Source: Megalopta genalis
Taxonomy: Eukaryota; Arthropoda; Insecta; Hymenoptera; Halictidae
Reading direction: 5' to 3'
Length of the DNA: 64,000 nucleotides
NCBI RefSeq assembly: GCF_051020955.1
Contig: NC_135013.1
Location: 42,847,087-42,911,086, forward strand
Within the stretch, counting starts at the first letter, position 1. The number at the start of each line of letters is the position of its first letter. A model generated the notes under the pieces. It was not told where the DNA came from. It was given only the letters and a program-made list of their open reading frames with translations, and made no database searches. A program made the position numbers and the translations under genes. Below are positions 11,632-21,082 of the stretch, in pieces.

Positions 11632-12453
11632 TGCCAAATTTGTTTATGTAAACAGATTGAACAAAATTAATTAATTGAAATAATATATTATCCATGGCTC
11701 TAATAAATTTAGCTAAATGTTCTTCTCGAATTATTGCAGAGGGCAGTTTATAAATATTGTACTTCCTCTTGTAAGTAAAAATAATGAAATGGTGATTCGT
11801 ATCATTTTTACATTCTTCGAGACATATACAAGAAAGTTCCATAAGTGAATTTCTAATTTATTTATCTACCTGCTCATGATAAACAGTAAAGGAGCATTTC
11901 ATTACTTTACAGCTACTATAGCGTTAGATATGAAATAAATTGAATTTTAATTTTCATAAATTTTAACTATATCAAGAGAGAACTACAACATAAATAATAA
12001 TATCATTCCAAGACCCTAATTCTTCTTTTGCTGATAATTTAATTTATTTGTATAATATTAATACAATTATTTTATCAATAACTGCTATATATTAACATTA
12101 TATATTTTAATCAAACAATAAAGTTTTAGATATTAATTAATTGAATAATAATATTGAAATTTTATAAACAATTACTCCTATAAGTATATCATAATTTCAA
12201 TCTCTTCATTAAAAACATGATATTTTATTGATGAATAATGATATTCAACATATTACACGTTAAAATCAATTGATAATGTGAAAAAGTGTTATTGTTGAAT
12301 ATTTATACTACTGTTCGATCGATTGATGTTTCTACATAATATAATGAACTTTCAAATATTCATTTAGTATGAATAAAAAATAACACGAGTAAACTAGTAA
12401 AGTACGAACATGTACCTATTATGAAACTTCGTTTTCGTACCATATCCCCATGG
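11632..12453. other. Very AT-rich non-genic stretch
   Basis: No gene, RNA or mobile element recognised. The 12000-12200 portion is particularly rich in TTAATTAATTG-type low complexity. Confidence 0.45.
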
Positions 12454-12527
12454 TTCCATATTCAATGTCCCTATTTTGGAACGCGCATTTGAAATACCCG
12501 TTCCATAATAGGGACATTGAATATGAA
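12454..12527. repeat. Short hairpin with 28-bp arms
   Basis: Left arm 12454-12482 (TTCCATATTCAATGTCCC, then TATTTTGGAAC) is complementary to right arm 12500-12527 (GTTCCATAATAGGGACATTG, then AATATGAA), with a 17-base loop. It directly abuts the inverted-repeat element at 12529. Confidence 0.8.
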
Positions 12528-12528
12528 A

Positions 12529-12745
12529 CACGGGCAGGGCTTGTGGGCCGTAAGAACTTCGAAACTAGTCGCCCCCTTTTGTTTATCAGCAAAAAAAGGA
12601 GAAAAGAGGTAGGAGCCACCGAGAGCAACGCGACGCGACTCTCCTTACTTTTAGTGCTTTTCTCCTTCCTTTACGTTGGACAGTGGTTAGACAAGAGGGA
12701 ACAAGTTCTGAAGTTCTTACGGCCCGCGAGACCTGAACACGGGTG
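12529..12745. mobile_element. 217-bp inverted-repeat element (unclassified)
   Basis: The arms are inverted copies sharing GGGCCGTAAGAACTTC, with an outer CACGGG/CCCGTG portion that is less well matched. Left arm 12529-12566, right arm 12704-12745. The interior is GC-richer than its surroundings and contains open frames on both strands that I read as chance. No clear target duplication is visible, so the superfamily is undetermined. Confidence 0.6.
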
Positions 12746-12933
12746 CCAACTATTCCATAAATCGGAATAAACAATAAACAATTGAAGTACACAATATGGA
12801 ACAGTGCGTTCTTGCTTAGAAACACCCGTATCCGAATCAATATTTATTTTTGCAACTGGATGTTACATGACAGTATTTGAATGAGTTGATTTATAAAGAA
12901 CAATGTTCAAAAATATGACTAAAATTTCTTCAT

Positions 12934-12936
<3 letters not shown>

Positions 12937-12971
<35 letters not shown>
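12937..12971. repeat. AT dinucleotide microsatellite
   Basis: An uninterrupted (AT)n tract of about 17 units. Confidence 0.95.
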
Positions 12972-12973
<2 letters not shown>

Positions 12974-13099
12974 CATATTCACTTTCATATGCACTTCTAT
13001 TGTCTATTGTATTATTTTTGCTACTGTTTCAAGAAGAAGTCACGATCGCAACTGAGTGTTTCATAACAGGTACTTTTACCTTACTGAGTAGCGAGTGTA

Positions 13100-14630
13100 C
13101 AGTTACTCACAAAATTGAGCGTACACTTAAATTGGCAATGATGATTAGCGGGAAAATAAACACAAACGGACATTTTCAAAAGTAAAAGCACAATATATAC
13201 TTTATTTAGATATTTAAATAGGTAATTCATTAAAAGAAAATTTAATAAAATGGACTATTTATCTAGATTTAACGCTAAACGTAAAAATACTCTTATTTCG
13301 TCGTCACAAAATTGAGCGTACAGATATTATATTATACGAAAATAACGAACTTAAACATAATTATAATATTTTGTTGCGTAACCGTTCGCATCAATAACTT
13401 TTAAACGCCTAGGCATCGACTCGACCAGTTTTTTTTGTTATTAAACTTGGAATATTCTGCCATATTCCTGAATCTTAACTTTTGCATCTGACATAACTGC
13501 TAAATCTACAATGATTTTGGAATGTTTGTAGAGTAACCATTCCTTGACAGCATACGACGACTGCTTCGGATCATTGTCCTGCTGGAAATAGTACACCGGT
13601 GACATTTGCAATTTTGCGGCTGAAGACTTCAAATTTTTTTTTAAATATCGAGATATTTAAACTTATCCATAGTAGTTTCAATAAATTCAATGTTACCAAC
13701 TCCGTTGGCTGCATACAACCCTGTAACATGATCAAACTCTCGCCATGCTTCAGTGTTGAAATCGTGTTATTCTTGTTGAACCTCTCGTTCGATTTACGCG
13801 AAACAATGAAATAAGTTAATTTGAACTTCATCCGAGAATATGAAATTATACCAAAAACCTTCATCGCAATTAACGTATTGTTTTGCGAATTCCAAATGCT
13901 TGCAACGGTTCACCTTGGAAACATAAGGTTTCTTCCTCGCTATTCTACCGTAATGCCCTTTATCACGTAGGACTCTGCGGACAATTTCCGTAGAGATGAT
14001 TTGTCTAATTCTTGAAGACACGTCCTTTGTTAATTTTGGAGCACTGGTTTTGAGATAAATTTGAATTTACCGCTCATCGGCTTCACTCATTAATATTTTC
14101 TTCCCCACGTCCTACTTCATTACAAAGGGTTCCACTGTATTTATAATTATTAATAATGTTCTGTACCGTAGGATGTGTTTTTCCTATTATTTGACCAACT
14201 TGTCTTAACGATTTGCCTTGACGGTACAATTTTACTGGAATTTTTCCTACAAAAATATCGGTCTCTGATCTTTTCGAAGACACGGTACTAACTTTTATTA
14301 ATAAACAGTGACAAATGACGACCGACGGTTGCATAGCAACGCAATAACGTGACCTAGAGACGGCTGAACATATTCTAGATTGAAAAAATACATAACAAGT
14401 TCCGCGAAACTCAGCTTTTTCAATACTTAATTAACTGTACGCTTAACTGTACGTGAAATATAGATAAATAGTTCATTTTTAAGAAAAGTTTTTCCAAGAC
14501 TTAACTGTCGAAATATCCGAATAAAGCATACATGTATCGTGTTTTTACTTTTAAAAACGTTCCTTCTTGTTTATTTCCCCGCTAATCACCATTGCCAACT
14601 TAAGTGCACGCTCAATTTTATGACTAACTG
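13100..14630 (-). mobile_element. Tc1-like DNA transposon, full length, inactive
   Basis: Both ends are preserved. The left end, CAGTTACTCACAAAATTGAG then CGTACACTTAA, is matched in inverse at the right end with few mismatches over about 60 bp, and TA lies directly outside both (13098-13099 and 14631-14632). Length is 1531 bp, normal for Tc1 elements. A second ACAAAATTGAGCGTACAG motif at 13307-13325 repeats the terminal motif inside the left end, and ACTGTACGCTTAACTGTACG near 14437 lies inside the right end. This IR/DR layout is known from several Tc1 families. The transposase gene inside is on the minus strand and broken (separate entry). Confidence 0.92.
13347..14334 (-). pseudogene. Tc1-like transposase pseudogene (DDE family)
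   Basis: Pieces of one transposase appear in order on the minus strand but in different frames. The N-terminal helix-turn-helix piece (14334-14083) contains KLYRQGKSLRQVGQIIGK and PTVQNIINNYK. A central piece (14021-13794) contains a second DNA-binding segment, the YGRIARKKPYVSK linker, and WYNFIFSDEVQINLF, where the SDE holds the first catalytic Asp. The next piece (13864-13571) contains STLKHGESLIMLQGC. A fourth piece (13632-13441) has YYFQQDNDPKQSS, containing the second catalytic Asp, and VKEWLL. The end, LVESMPRRLKV then IDANGYATKY, is readable to about 13347. The expected third catalytic motif (SPDLNPIEN type) is scrambled by a frameshift. Several frameshifts and stops make it non-functional. 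Confidence 0.9.
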
Positions 14631-14639
14631 TAGATAATA

Positions 14640-15180
14640 ATCTTTACCAAAAACCGATTTCCAGATGCGGCGTTTCTTCTTGTTAGCCCTGCGGAGCCAC
14701 AACGCTTCGCAGTACAGCGCGTAAGATTGATGCGCCGTCAAACAACGCGTCACAGATACGGTTGGCTCGTATGTGGGCAAGTTTGAATGATGCGTCCCGC
14801 TGGTTCCCAGTGAACGTTGTTAATTTATTTGCACCAGCGGACGAGAAGTGCGAGCCGAGTGCCGCCACAGCTCGCGGTCAGGCAAATGAGCTCCATTTCT
14901 CTGAATCGATCTTTCGAAGGTACATTGCGCGACGGCACATCAAACATAAACAGGGGACCACGGGCTTTTAAATTCAATTTTTACGGTTCCGATTTCTATG
15001 TGCATACCGGCCGGCACGCAATTAGTCGCGCAACTGCACCGGACCGCCCGAGAACTTCAAAGCAATTCGGAGCTTGTTCCGTGTTTCGGCCACTAACTAG
15101 AGGTCACGAACTTGAACGTGTATCAAGGGGGATTCTGGTCTGGAACCCTCTACAAATCGATTTTTTTTTTTATTTCATTT
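14640..15180. other. GC-richer island, no recognised gene
   Basis: The G+C content is distinctly higher than its surroundings, with overlapping open frames on both strands (the longest is 127 codons at 14817-15200, starting at a non-ATG). No domain is recognised. It contains CCGGCCGGCACGC-type GC palindromes. It could be a conserved regulatory or promoter island, or a lost exon; the sequence alone does not decide. Confidence 0.3.
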
Positions 15181-15189
15181 TCCGAACGC

Positions 15190-15365
15190 ACAGCGGGTAA
15201 AAAAAGTATTCGCGCACCTTTTAAAACAGAGAATAACCTTTTTATAATTGGACATGAAATTTAATTCGAATAACATGTCGAATAAATTCTTTGAATAATA
15301 TCTCGAATAAATTCTCCGAATAAAATTTTGTTCGAGTAATATTGCCAATAAATTTTTCGAATGAA
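15190..15365. repeat. Fragment of the GGAATAAC long-TIR family plus TCGAATAAATTC repeats
   Basis: The GTATTCGCGCACCTTTTAAA start and the ATAACCTTTTTATAATTGGA segment resemble the TIR seen at 46267 and 62545. It is followed by about five units of a TCGAATAAATTCT-like motif spaced about 20 bp apart, resembling the cluster at 6830-7025. Confidence 0.5.
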
Positions 15366-16279
15366 ATGTGTAATAATGTACAGTAGCTCGTGAAGGAGTT
15401 CGAGCACAGTTTAAAACGGGATATGTTAACAATTACAAAACTATGTACCATTTTATAAGTGTCTGTAGATCTGAAGAATGTCAGAGAAACTGGATAACTC
15501 TTTTATTAGTAAAATTTTTAATTATTAAATGTTAATGTGATAAGTTCAGGTTTTATTAATAAAAGCGTCTTCAAAATGTACAAAATTAAGGAAATTTGTT
15601 AATGTTATTAGGATTGGAATCACGAACAGATCATTTCGTACAGTGCATTGAGGATTTAGAAGTTCTATTAAACCAACCGCAACCATTTTGTTCACTTTCA
15701 TTGTACATCGGACTTTCATATTTCTTGGATAAGTACAGTTAGCAAGCTCTGAGTCAGCGAGATGAATGTTTATTGCCCGGTCGGAAATAAACGTCTACTT
15801 CAAAACTTTAGAATAGAGTGTTAAACCATCGAAATTTTCTTAAAGTTACAATGTAGCAATTACGATCTCATTCACAAGAATTCCTCACACCGAGAAGTGT
15901 GCTCTGTAAGGGCTACTTACTTCGGAATAATCTAGATGAAGATTTCTAGAAGTTAACCACCACATTTCATACTGCGATAAACCGTGGACTATGATAACAC
16001 TTTGACATTGAAATACCATTAGCAATAACTATTATATTTACAATCAAAATTCTTATACGAAAATGTTAATTACGATGTATTATTCAGTCGCAATAACTTC
16101 GTTATAAAAGCAGAGAAGACGTATGGAGTCTGTGTTAAACAAAATTTATAAAATGAAAGATTATATTATAACAACATTTTTAATAATAAATTATCGATTA
16201 CTGGAATTCATGGAATCCAAGTCCAATTCGTAGCCGTGAGGCTGAACAAATAAATGAAATAAAAATATCATAACAATTG
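15366..16279. other. AT-rich non-genic stretch
   Basis: I see no gene, RNA or clear repeat here. Confidence 0.45.
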
Positions 16280-16462
16280 GACTGCGGATCTTTATGCAAA
16301 ATAAAAACTGTCTGCACCTGCCGCAGAAATCAAAAATCTTTCATAAAATTTTTCCTTTCTTTAATAATTATAGCAAGTCGATATCATTAAATTCTTTTAC
16401 TTTATATCCTCTCTGAAGTGACAGCCGCTTATTTTTGTAATAAATGCATAAAATCTGCAGTC
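16280..16462 (+). mobile_element. GACTGCGGAT-family MITE, best two-ended copy (183 bp)
   Basis: It starts GACTGCGGATCTTTATGCAA followed by AATAAAAACTG and ends ATGCATAAAATCTGCAGTC. The outer 19-20 bp are imperfect inverted repeats. The interior has the family-specific blocks GCACCTGCCGCAGAAATC and TTTCTTTAATAATTATAGC. Non-coding and non-autonomous. The target duplication is unclear, so the superfamily is not assigned. Confidence 0.8.
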
Positions 16463-17164
16463 TAATTATTATTGATAACAAGTTAATACTTTTTTTGTAA
16501 AAAATATCATGATGCATCGTGATAATGACGTACAAGAAATCTAGTTCATATCATCAGAATGTGCCCCTCTCGAAACTATTAAATTTTATCTCGAATATTT
16601 TTCGCTACGCGTAATAATAATTAGGTAAATCTAGATATAGTGGTGACCTACCCTGTACATACTATTCTATGGAATTATAATTTAACATTCGAATGCGATG
16701 TTCAAGCTTGTTCGGTCAAAAATGCTACGGTAAATTTTAGCGCTCACGATCAAACTCAATAATATTGAACGATCTAAGTGCTTCAGTTCGTGACATCTAC
16801 TGCATACAATTTTTTAATTTAGCTTCCATTGTCGAAATACCACAAATATTACTAATTCTCGTGGAACATTATAGCAAATATCCTGCACGTGTCGAATTAA
16901 TTGATTCATTATTAATTACTCTTGGGATCTGTAAGATCTGAGACTATCCAGTGGGAATTGTCTATTCGGATTGTCAGCTGTCAAATGAACATTAGGTGAT
17001 TAATTTGAACCGGATACCAAACGGTGCTCGACGATTCGAATTGTTTTAAAAAAGAGAAAAAGTTGGGATCGGAGTGCAGGGAAGAGGAGCAGGAGGAAAG
17101 TAAAGAAACATACCTGATACAGGAAGAGATTTCAAAAACGATGGGACGAATTTATTTGGAATAT
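16463..17164. other. AT-rich non-genic stretch
   Basis: No gene seen. A purine-rich GAGGAGCAGGAGGAAAG tract lies near 17085. Confidence 0.45.
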
Positions 17165-17594
17165 GCAGGGTGAGTCATTCAATTCTTTCACCTTAATTCT
17201 TCTTGTAAACTGATATAAAGAGAAGCATACATATACGATAACCATTAATGTTTTGCTATTAAGATGCAAGGGTTCAGAAATTAACGTTAATCGAGATATT
17301 CTCCAGTTGATTTTTTATGTCAGAAATGTTCATAACGTTGTTCGTTACAATCAGTGCGAGTATTGTTCTTATAATCAATTAAACAATGCGAGTGAAACAT
17401 GTGTAAGTGTTTCAAATCTTGTAAAGCGACCGTCATATTTCGTTAAAAAAGGAAAGAAGGAAAAAGGCAAAGAATTAATTGTCGTCGTGTATGTTCCTCT
17501 TTATACAAAACAACTGTTGTTGCAGACATTTTTTTATACAACATGTAGTAACGAAGAAAAGTTAAGGTGAGACAGTTAAATGACTCATCCTTGC
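17165..17594. mobile_element. 430-bp inverted-repeat element (GCAGGGTGAGTCATT ends)
   Basis: Left end TGCAGGGTGAGTCATTCAAT and right end, reverse-complemented, TGCAAGGATGAGTCATTTAA are inverted copies, the arms ending in TCACCTTA on each side (about 32 bp). The frame 17253-17570 lies wholly inside and has no transposase features, so the element is taken as non-autonomous. No clean TA flank is visible, leaving the superfamily open; the GGGTGAGTC start resembles the MITEs at 1726 and 40881. Confidence 0.65.
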
Positions 17595-17898
17595 AATTTA
17601 TATTTGCAGAGCTGTGAGGAAACTCTCGGCCATTTTTGTATTTCATTTATATTTTATTTCTAGCTATTTTCTATTCTTCCATTGTTGTTAATTATACTTG
17701 CAATTAATTCCATTTATGAAGGAAGAACGTACGATTTTTATAACGTTATGTTGTTATGACTTGGAAAATTGTTAAATATATAATAAAGTTCGTAGAAGTT
17801 TTTAAATTAGAATTAAAAAAATGATCCATATACTTGTTGATCTCAATATTATAATATGTACATAAAATTACTATACTGCCTCCAATGAAAATCCTTAA

Positions 17899-18180
17899 CC
17901 CTAGAAAGATAACCATATGACAACGTACGTAAAAGATAACCATACGCTTCAGAGGCGCATGCTTTTCTAAGGCGTCAATTTTATACTAACAATGGATATT
18001 TATTTAAGTTAATCTAGTCATTTTAAAGGTTTGGCATTATTGTAAAAATAAAATGCATTTATATTATATTTTTTTATATTTTAAGTAATTTTAAACTTAA
18101 ATCACTAGACCTCTATGAAAAATTAACAAAAATCAACAGTCTTCGCAGGCGCCTCTGCGACGTAGGTTATCTTTCTCGGG
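17899..18180. mobile_element. piggyBac-type MITE with TTAA target duplication (282 bp)
   Basis: Left end CCCTAGAAAGATAACC and right end, reverse-complemented, CCCGAGAAAGATAACC differ at one position over 16 bp. The exact duplication TTAA flanks both sides (17895-17898 and 18181-18184), the insertion signature of piggyBac elements. A subterminal AGGCGC(C/A)TCTG-like motif is also inverted. The interior is non-coding. Confidence 0.92.
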
Positions 18181-18191
18181 TTAATGAAGTA

Positions 18192-18401
18192 CAGTAATTT
18201 CTCCCTAATTCACGCTCAGATTGCGCACAAAATTGGACAACTTTGCAAGAGGAGATATGACGAGCTTTGCGTCTCGTTTTTATAGTTGTTGACAATCGGT
18301 AACTATAAAAACAAGCTGTAAGGTTCGAATAATCGTATCTCCTCTTCCCAAATTGTCTATTTTTGTGCACAATCTGAGAGCGAATTAGGGAGAAATTATG
18401 G
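18192..18401. mobile_element. Hairpin MITE, pogo-like ends (210 bp)
   Basis: The element is one long palindrome. Left arm CAGTAATTTCTCCCTAATT, continuing into CGCTCAGATTG and ACAAAATTGGACAA, is mirrored by the right arm; the arms meet at GTTGTTGACAATCGGTAACT. TA lies outside each end (18190-18191 and 18402-18403). CAGT-starting TIRs with CTC..AATT and TA targets fit the pogo/Tigger branch of Tc1/mariner (inference). It sits 11 bases after the piggyBac MITE. A second copy is at 39410-39601, and a half copy is built into 60687-60828. Confidence 0.9.
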
Positions 18402-19199
18402 TATCGTGTATCCTTGAACCAGTAATATCGTGATGGGACCATGGTGTGTCTGAAAAGTTTGCAACCTTGTAGCAAAATTTAAACGCTTTTCGAGACCTAG
18501 AAATACGTATCGACACAACTTTCAACTTATCGATGCCAGAAAATGTTTTCCGACCGAGAAAACGACTGCGACAAAATTACAGTAGTTTCTCAAAACTCAT
18601 AAAACGCAAAAACATGTAAATACCAGTTTAAAGTCTCCCTTCAGTGACAAGTGTAAAAACTTATGTTCCAGTTGTAACAAAATAAATTTATCCTTTAAAT
18701 GCATGATTCTTTTTTTTTAAATTGTTAAAAAATGTATTTTTGTTTCGATGTGCTTGTTTGAAGAAAAATAAAGAAAAAGGTTAACATCAGTGGTAAAAAT
18801 ATTTTTTCAGCAGAAAAATATTGTATCTGAGGTAGGAATATTTAATCCTCGGATGGCGGACCATTTTCACAATTATACTATTTTATTAAATTGCTCAAAA
18901 TTGAACAATGAAGTGCATGATTTAAATACTCTTGGTTCAAAGAGGGGTAAAGTATAAAAATGACTGGTTTGTATTTCTGCAATTCAATAAATTTAAGTCT
19001 TAAATTGCGATGAATCGAAATACTTCCAGTGTAGTGTTAATAATAAAAGAGTTTGCAGAGAATAATTTAAAAACAAAAAACAATATCTCAGAAAAGATAC
19101 TGGAAATATTGTGAAAACTGCGAACATGCTAACAGAAATAGACGTAGAAATGGTCGGAAGATACTTTTAGCGTAGCAGTAATTGTAATATAGTTTCCAG
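18402..19199. other. AT-rich non-genic stretch
   Basis: No gene seen. A polymorphic-looking A/T-rich segment at 18660-18860 contains no recognisable element. Confidence 0.4.
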
Positions 19200-19480
19200 G
19201 GAACAATGAAATGGAATTGAAAGCGAACGCCGTCTTAAAATTAAAGATGCTCATAATATGCCGGAAATTGCGAACATTATGAGATGAAGATGTAGAAATG
19301 ATCATAATAATTACAGGAAACTGGAGAGCACAAGAAAGCCATATGCAATTACTGTTCGAGAAACTCATACCATTTTGAAAACTATGCGTTTAATTTAACG
19401 TTAATTTCTCGGCAAGCCACGAGAGAAGCTGGAGTAAATATCACTGTAGAAAAAGGTATTTACATTGGATATTGAAATAA
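19200..19480 (+). pseudogene. Highly degraded Tc1-like transposase relic
   Basis: On the plus strand, in broken frames, the HTH/linker part of a Tc1 transposase can be followed: MPEIANIM, a stop, then YRKLESTRKPYAITVRETHT, then ILKTMRL, and after a frameshift SARQATREAG-like sequence and VNITVEKG. The GS/STRKP linker after the first helix-turn-helix, followed by TxRETxxILxxMRLxP, is typical of Tc1 transposases. The catalytic domain is not recognisable and no ends were found. This is much older than the Tc1 copy at 13100-14630 and clearly a different family from it. Confidence 0.6.
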
Positions 19481-19946
19481 TCCGAATGTATTTAACACTC
19501 TTCGTGCCGAGCTGTTTTTACTTGACTCTTCACACTGGCCATTTGATATTTTACTAAAACTTGATGTATTATATGTAATTATTCATTATCGTATACATAA
19601 TAATAAAAAAAACTTATTATGACCCATTCTTATGGTGGAAATGAATTCTTCAGTTCTAAATTTGTAACAAACTATTTTTTAGCGCATTAAATAAACATGT
19701 AAGCATGGACCATTGGTGGAACGTATTAAGCAAGCAGATTTAAATGTATATTTGTAATATAACTATATAAAAGTGTTGGGTTTTTATTAAAAGACGTAAT
19801 TATAATAATAATACATACTTTATTGTAATACTTTATTACACACTTAAGTAGTGTTTTCGAAACGTCTAAATGTCCTCTCTACAAATATGAACATTATTTC
19901 AACTATTTTTTGATAACTCTTGTTATTTACGATTTACAAGGACTTA

Positions 19947-20357
19947 CAGTTCTTCCGAAAGGTATGTTGACACTTTTTTAAACGAAATAACTTTTTAACA
20001 GTTACACCAAATGGCTTGAATTGTTTTAAGATGTTAACCTGGCTAGAACTTGGTCCTCACTGGACAACGAATAAAAAAATTTCTCAAAAACTGCAATTAG
20101 TTCGAAGGAAAAAAAAATATATGAAAAGTGCTGTTTTTCAACTTTTTACCTGATCCTATAACAAAAATTTAAACAATGCGTTTTATAGATTTCCGTAACT
20201 TGAATGCATGTTGAAAATTTAATCGGATAAAAAGGTTGAAATCATATCATTTTTTAATTTTCTTATCGTTCTAACCAATCATAAATTTTCAAGAGATTCG
20301 ATTCAATTTTGAAAATATTATTCCGTTTAAATGGGTGTTACCATAGTTTCCGCGAAA
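19947..20357. mobile_element. Member of the long-TIR GGAATAAC family (about 410 bp)
   Basis: The left end contains GGTATGTTGACACTTTTTTA, then AACGAAATAACTTTTTAA and CAAATGGCTTGAATTGTTTT. The right end, reverse-complemented, contains GGTAACACCCATTTAAACGG and AATAATATTTTCAAAATTG. The interior carries AATGCGTTTTATAGATTTCC, also found at 46455 and 11390. TA is present at the left (19945-19946). The ends are approximate. Non-coding. Confidence 0.6.
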
Positions 20358-20875
20358 TGCGATGTAAATAAAATTAATAGCAAAAAAGATAAAACAGGAG
20401 AATGCAGAAGCAATGACGAAAAAAAGTGAAAGGAAAAAGAAGGAAATTGGAAAAATGAAAGGAACAAGAAAAACATAAAAGAATAACGCAGGAAAAATTT
20501 ATTTAGAGTACTTAAAATCAAACTACTTTTACGTTATTATTATCACTTATGTCCTTCCTTATTAGAAATTTATGATACGTGTAGTATGAAATTTTTAAGG
20601 TGCATATTCTATTAGTTTTGTATTGTAATAGTTTTTTAATCATTCTGTTACCCTATTACAAGTTAGATATTGAAACTAATGGTGTTAGGTAATCTATTAA
20701 ACTTGTACATTTCTTACATGATACAAGACTTTTAAGAATATTTACGTTGAAATTCATATAAATCCTTATCGTGGCCACAACCAGTACATCTACCGTATCA
20801 TTTCGATCCCAAGTTTATGAGCCTGAAAAAAGTATGACGCTTGTGCACATTCAAGTGTCAAAAGCTCGAGAAGTT
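20358..20875. other. AT-rich non-genic stretch
   Basis: There is a purine-rich tract at 20385-20490 (GAAAGGAAAAAGAAGGAAATTGG), producing a spurious phenylalanine/serine-rich minus-strand ORF. No gene. Confidence 0.45.
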
Positions 20876-21082
20876 CTAATGGGTTCGATTATTACGTGAT
20901 CCATTATGAGAGCTGAGCATTGTAATTCCAGTGTCGATAGGGCAATATATTTTTCCAAATTCCGCTGAAACAACAGAAGTTCCCCGTGGTTTACACGAAT
21001 TTATAGGTTCTCCCACTGGCGAACTGTTACGCTCGGCTACACTCAGAAGTGTAGTAAACTGTGCGTGTACAGTCAAGAACAC
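20876..21082 (-). other. Open frame with raised G+C, possible exon or relic
   Basis: On the minus strand 68 codons are open, including LLSVAERNSSPVGEPINSCK and IYCPIDTGITMLSSHNGS. Base composition is closer to coding DNA than the flanks. There is no ATG at the start and no recognisable family, and I see no reliable splice sites. It could be an old exon, a transposon remnant, or conserved non-coding DNA. Confidence 0.2.

Noticed and set aside
20327..20521. Phe/Ser-rich minus-strand ORF
   Set aside because: Complement of a purine-rich low-complexity tract.
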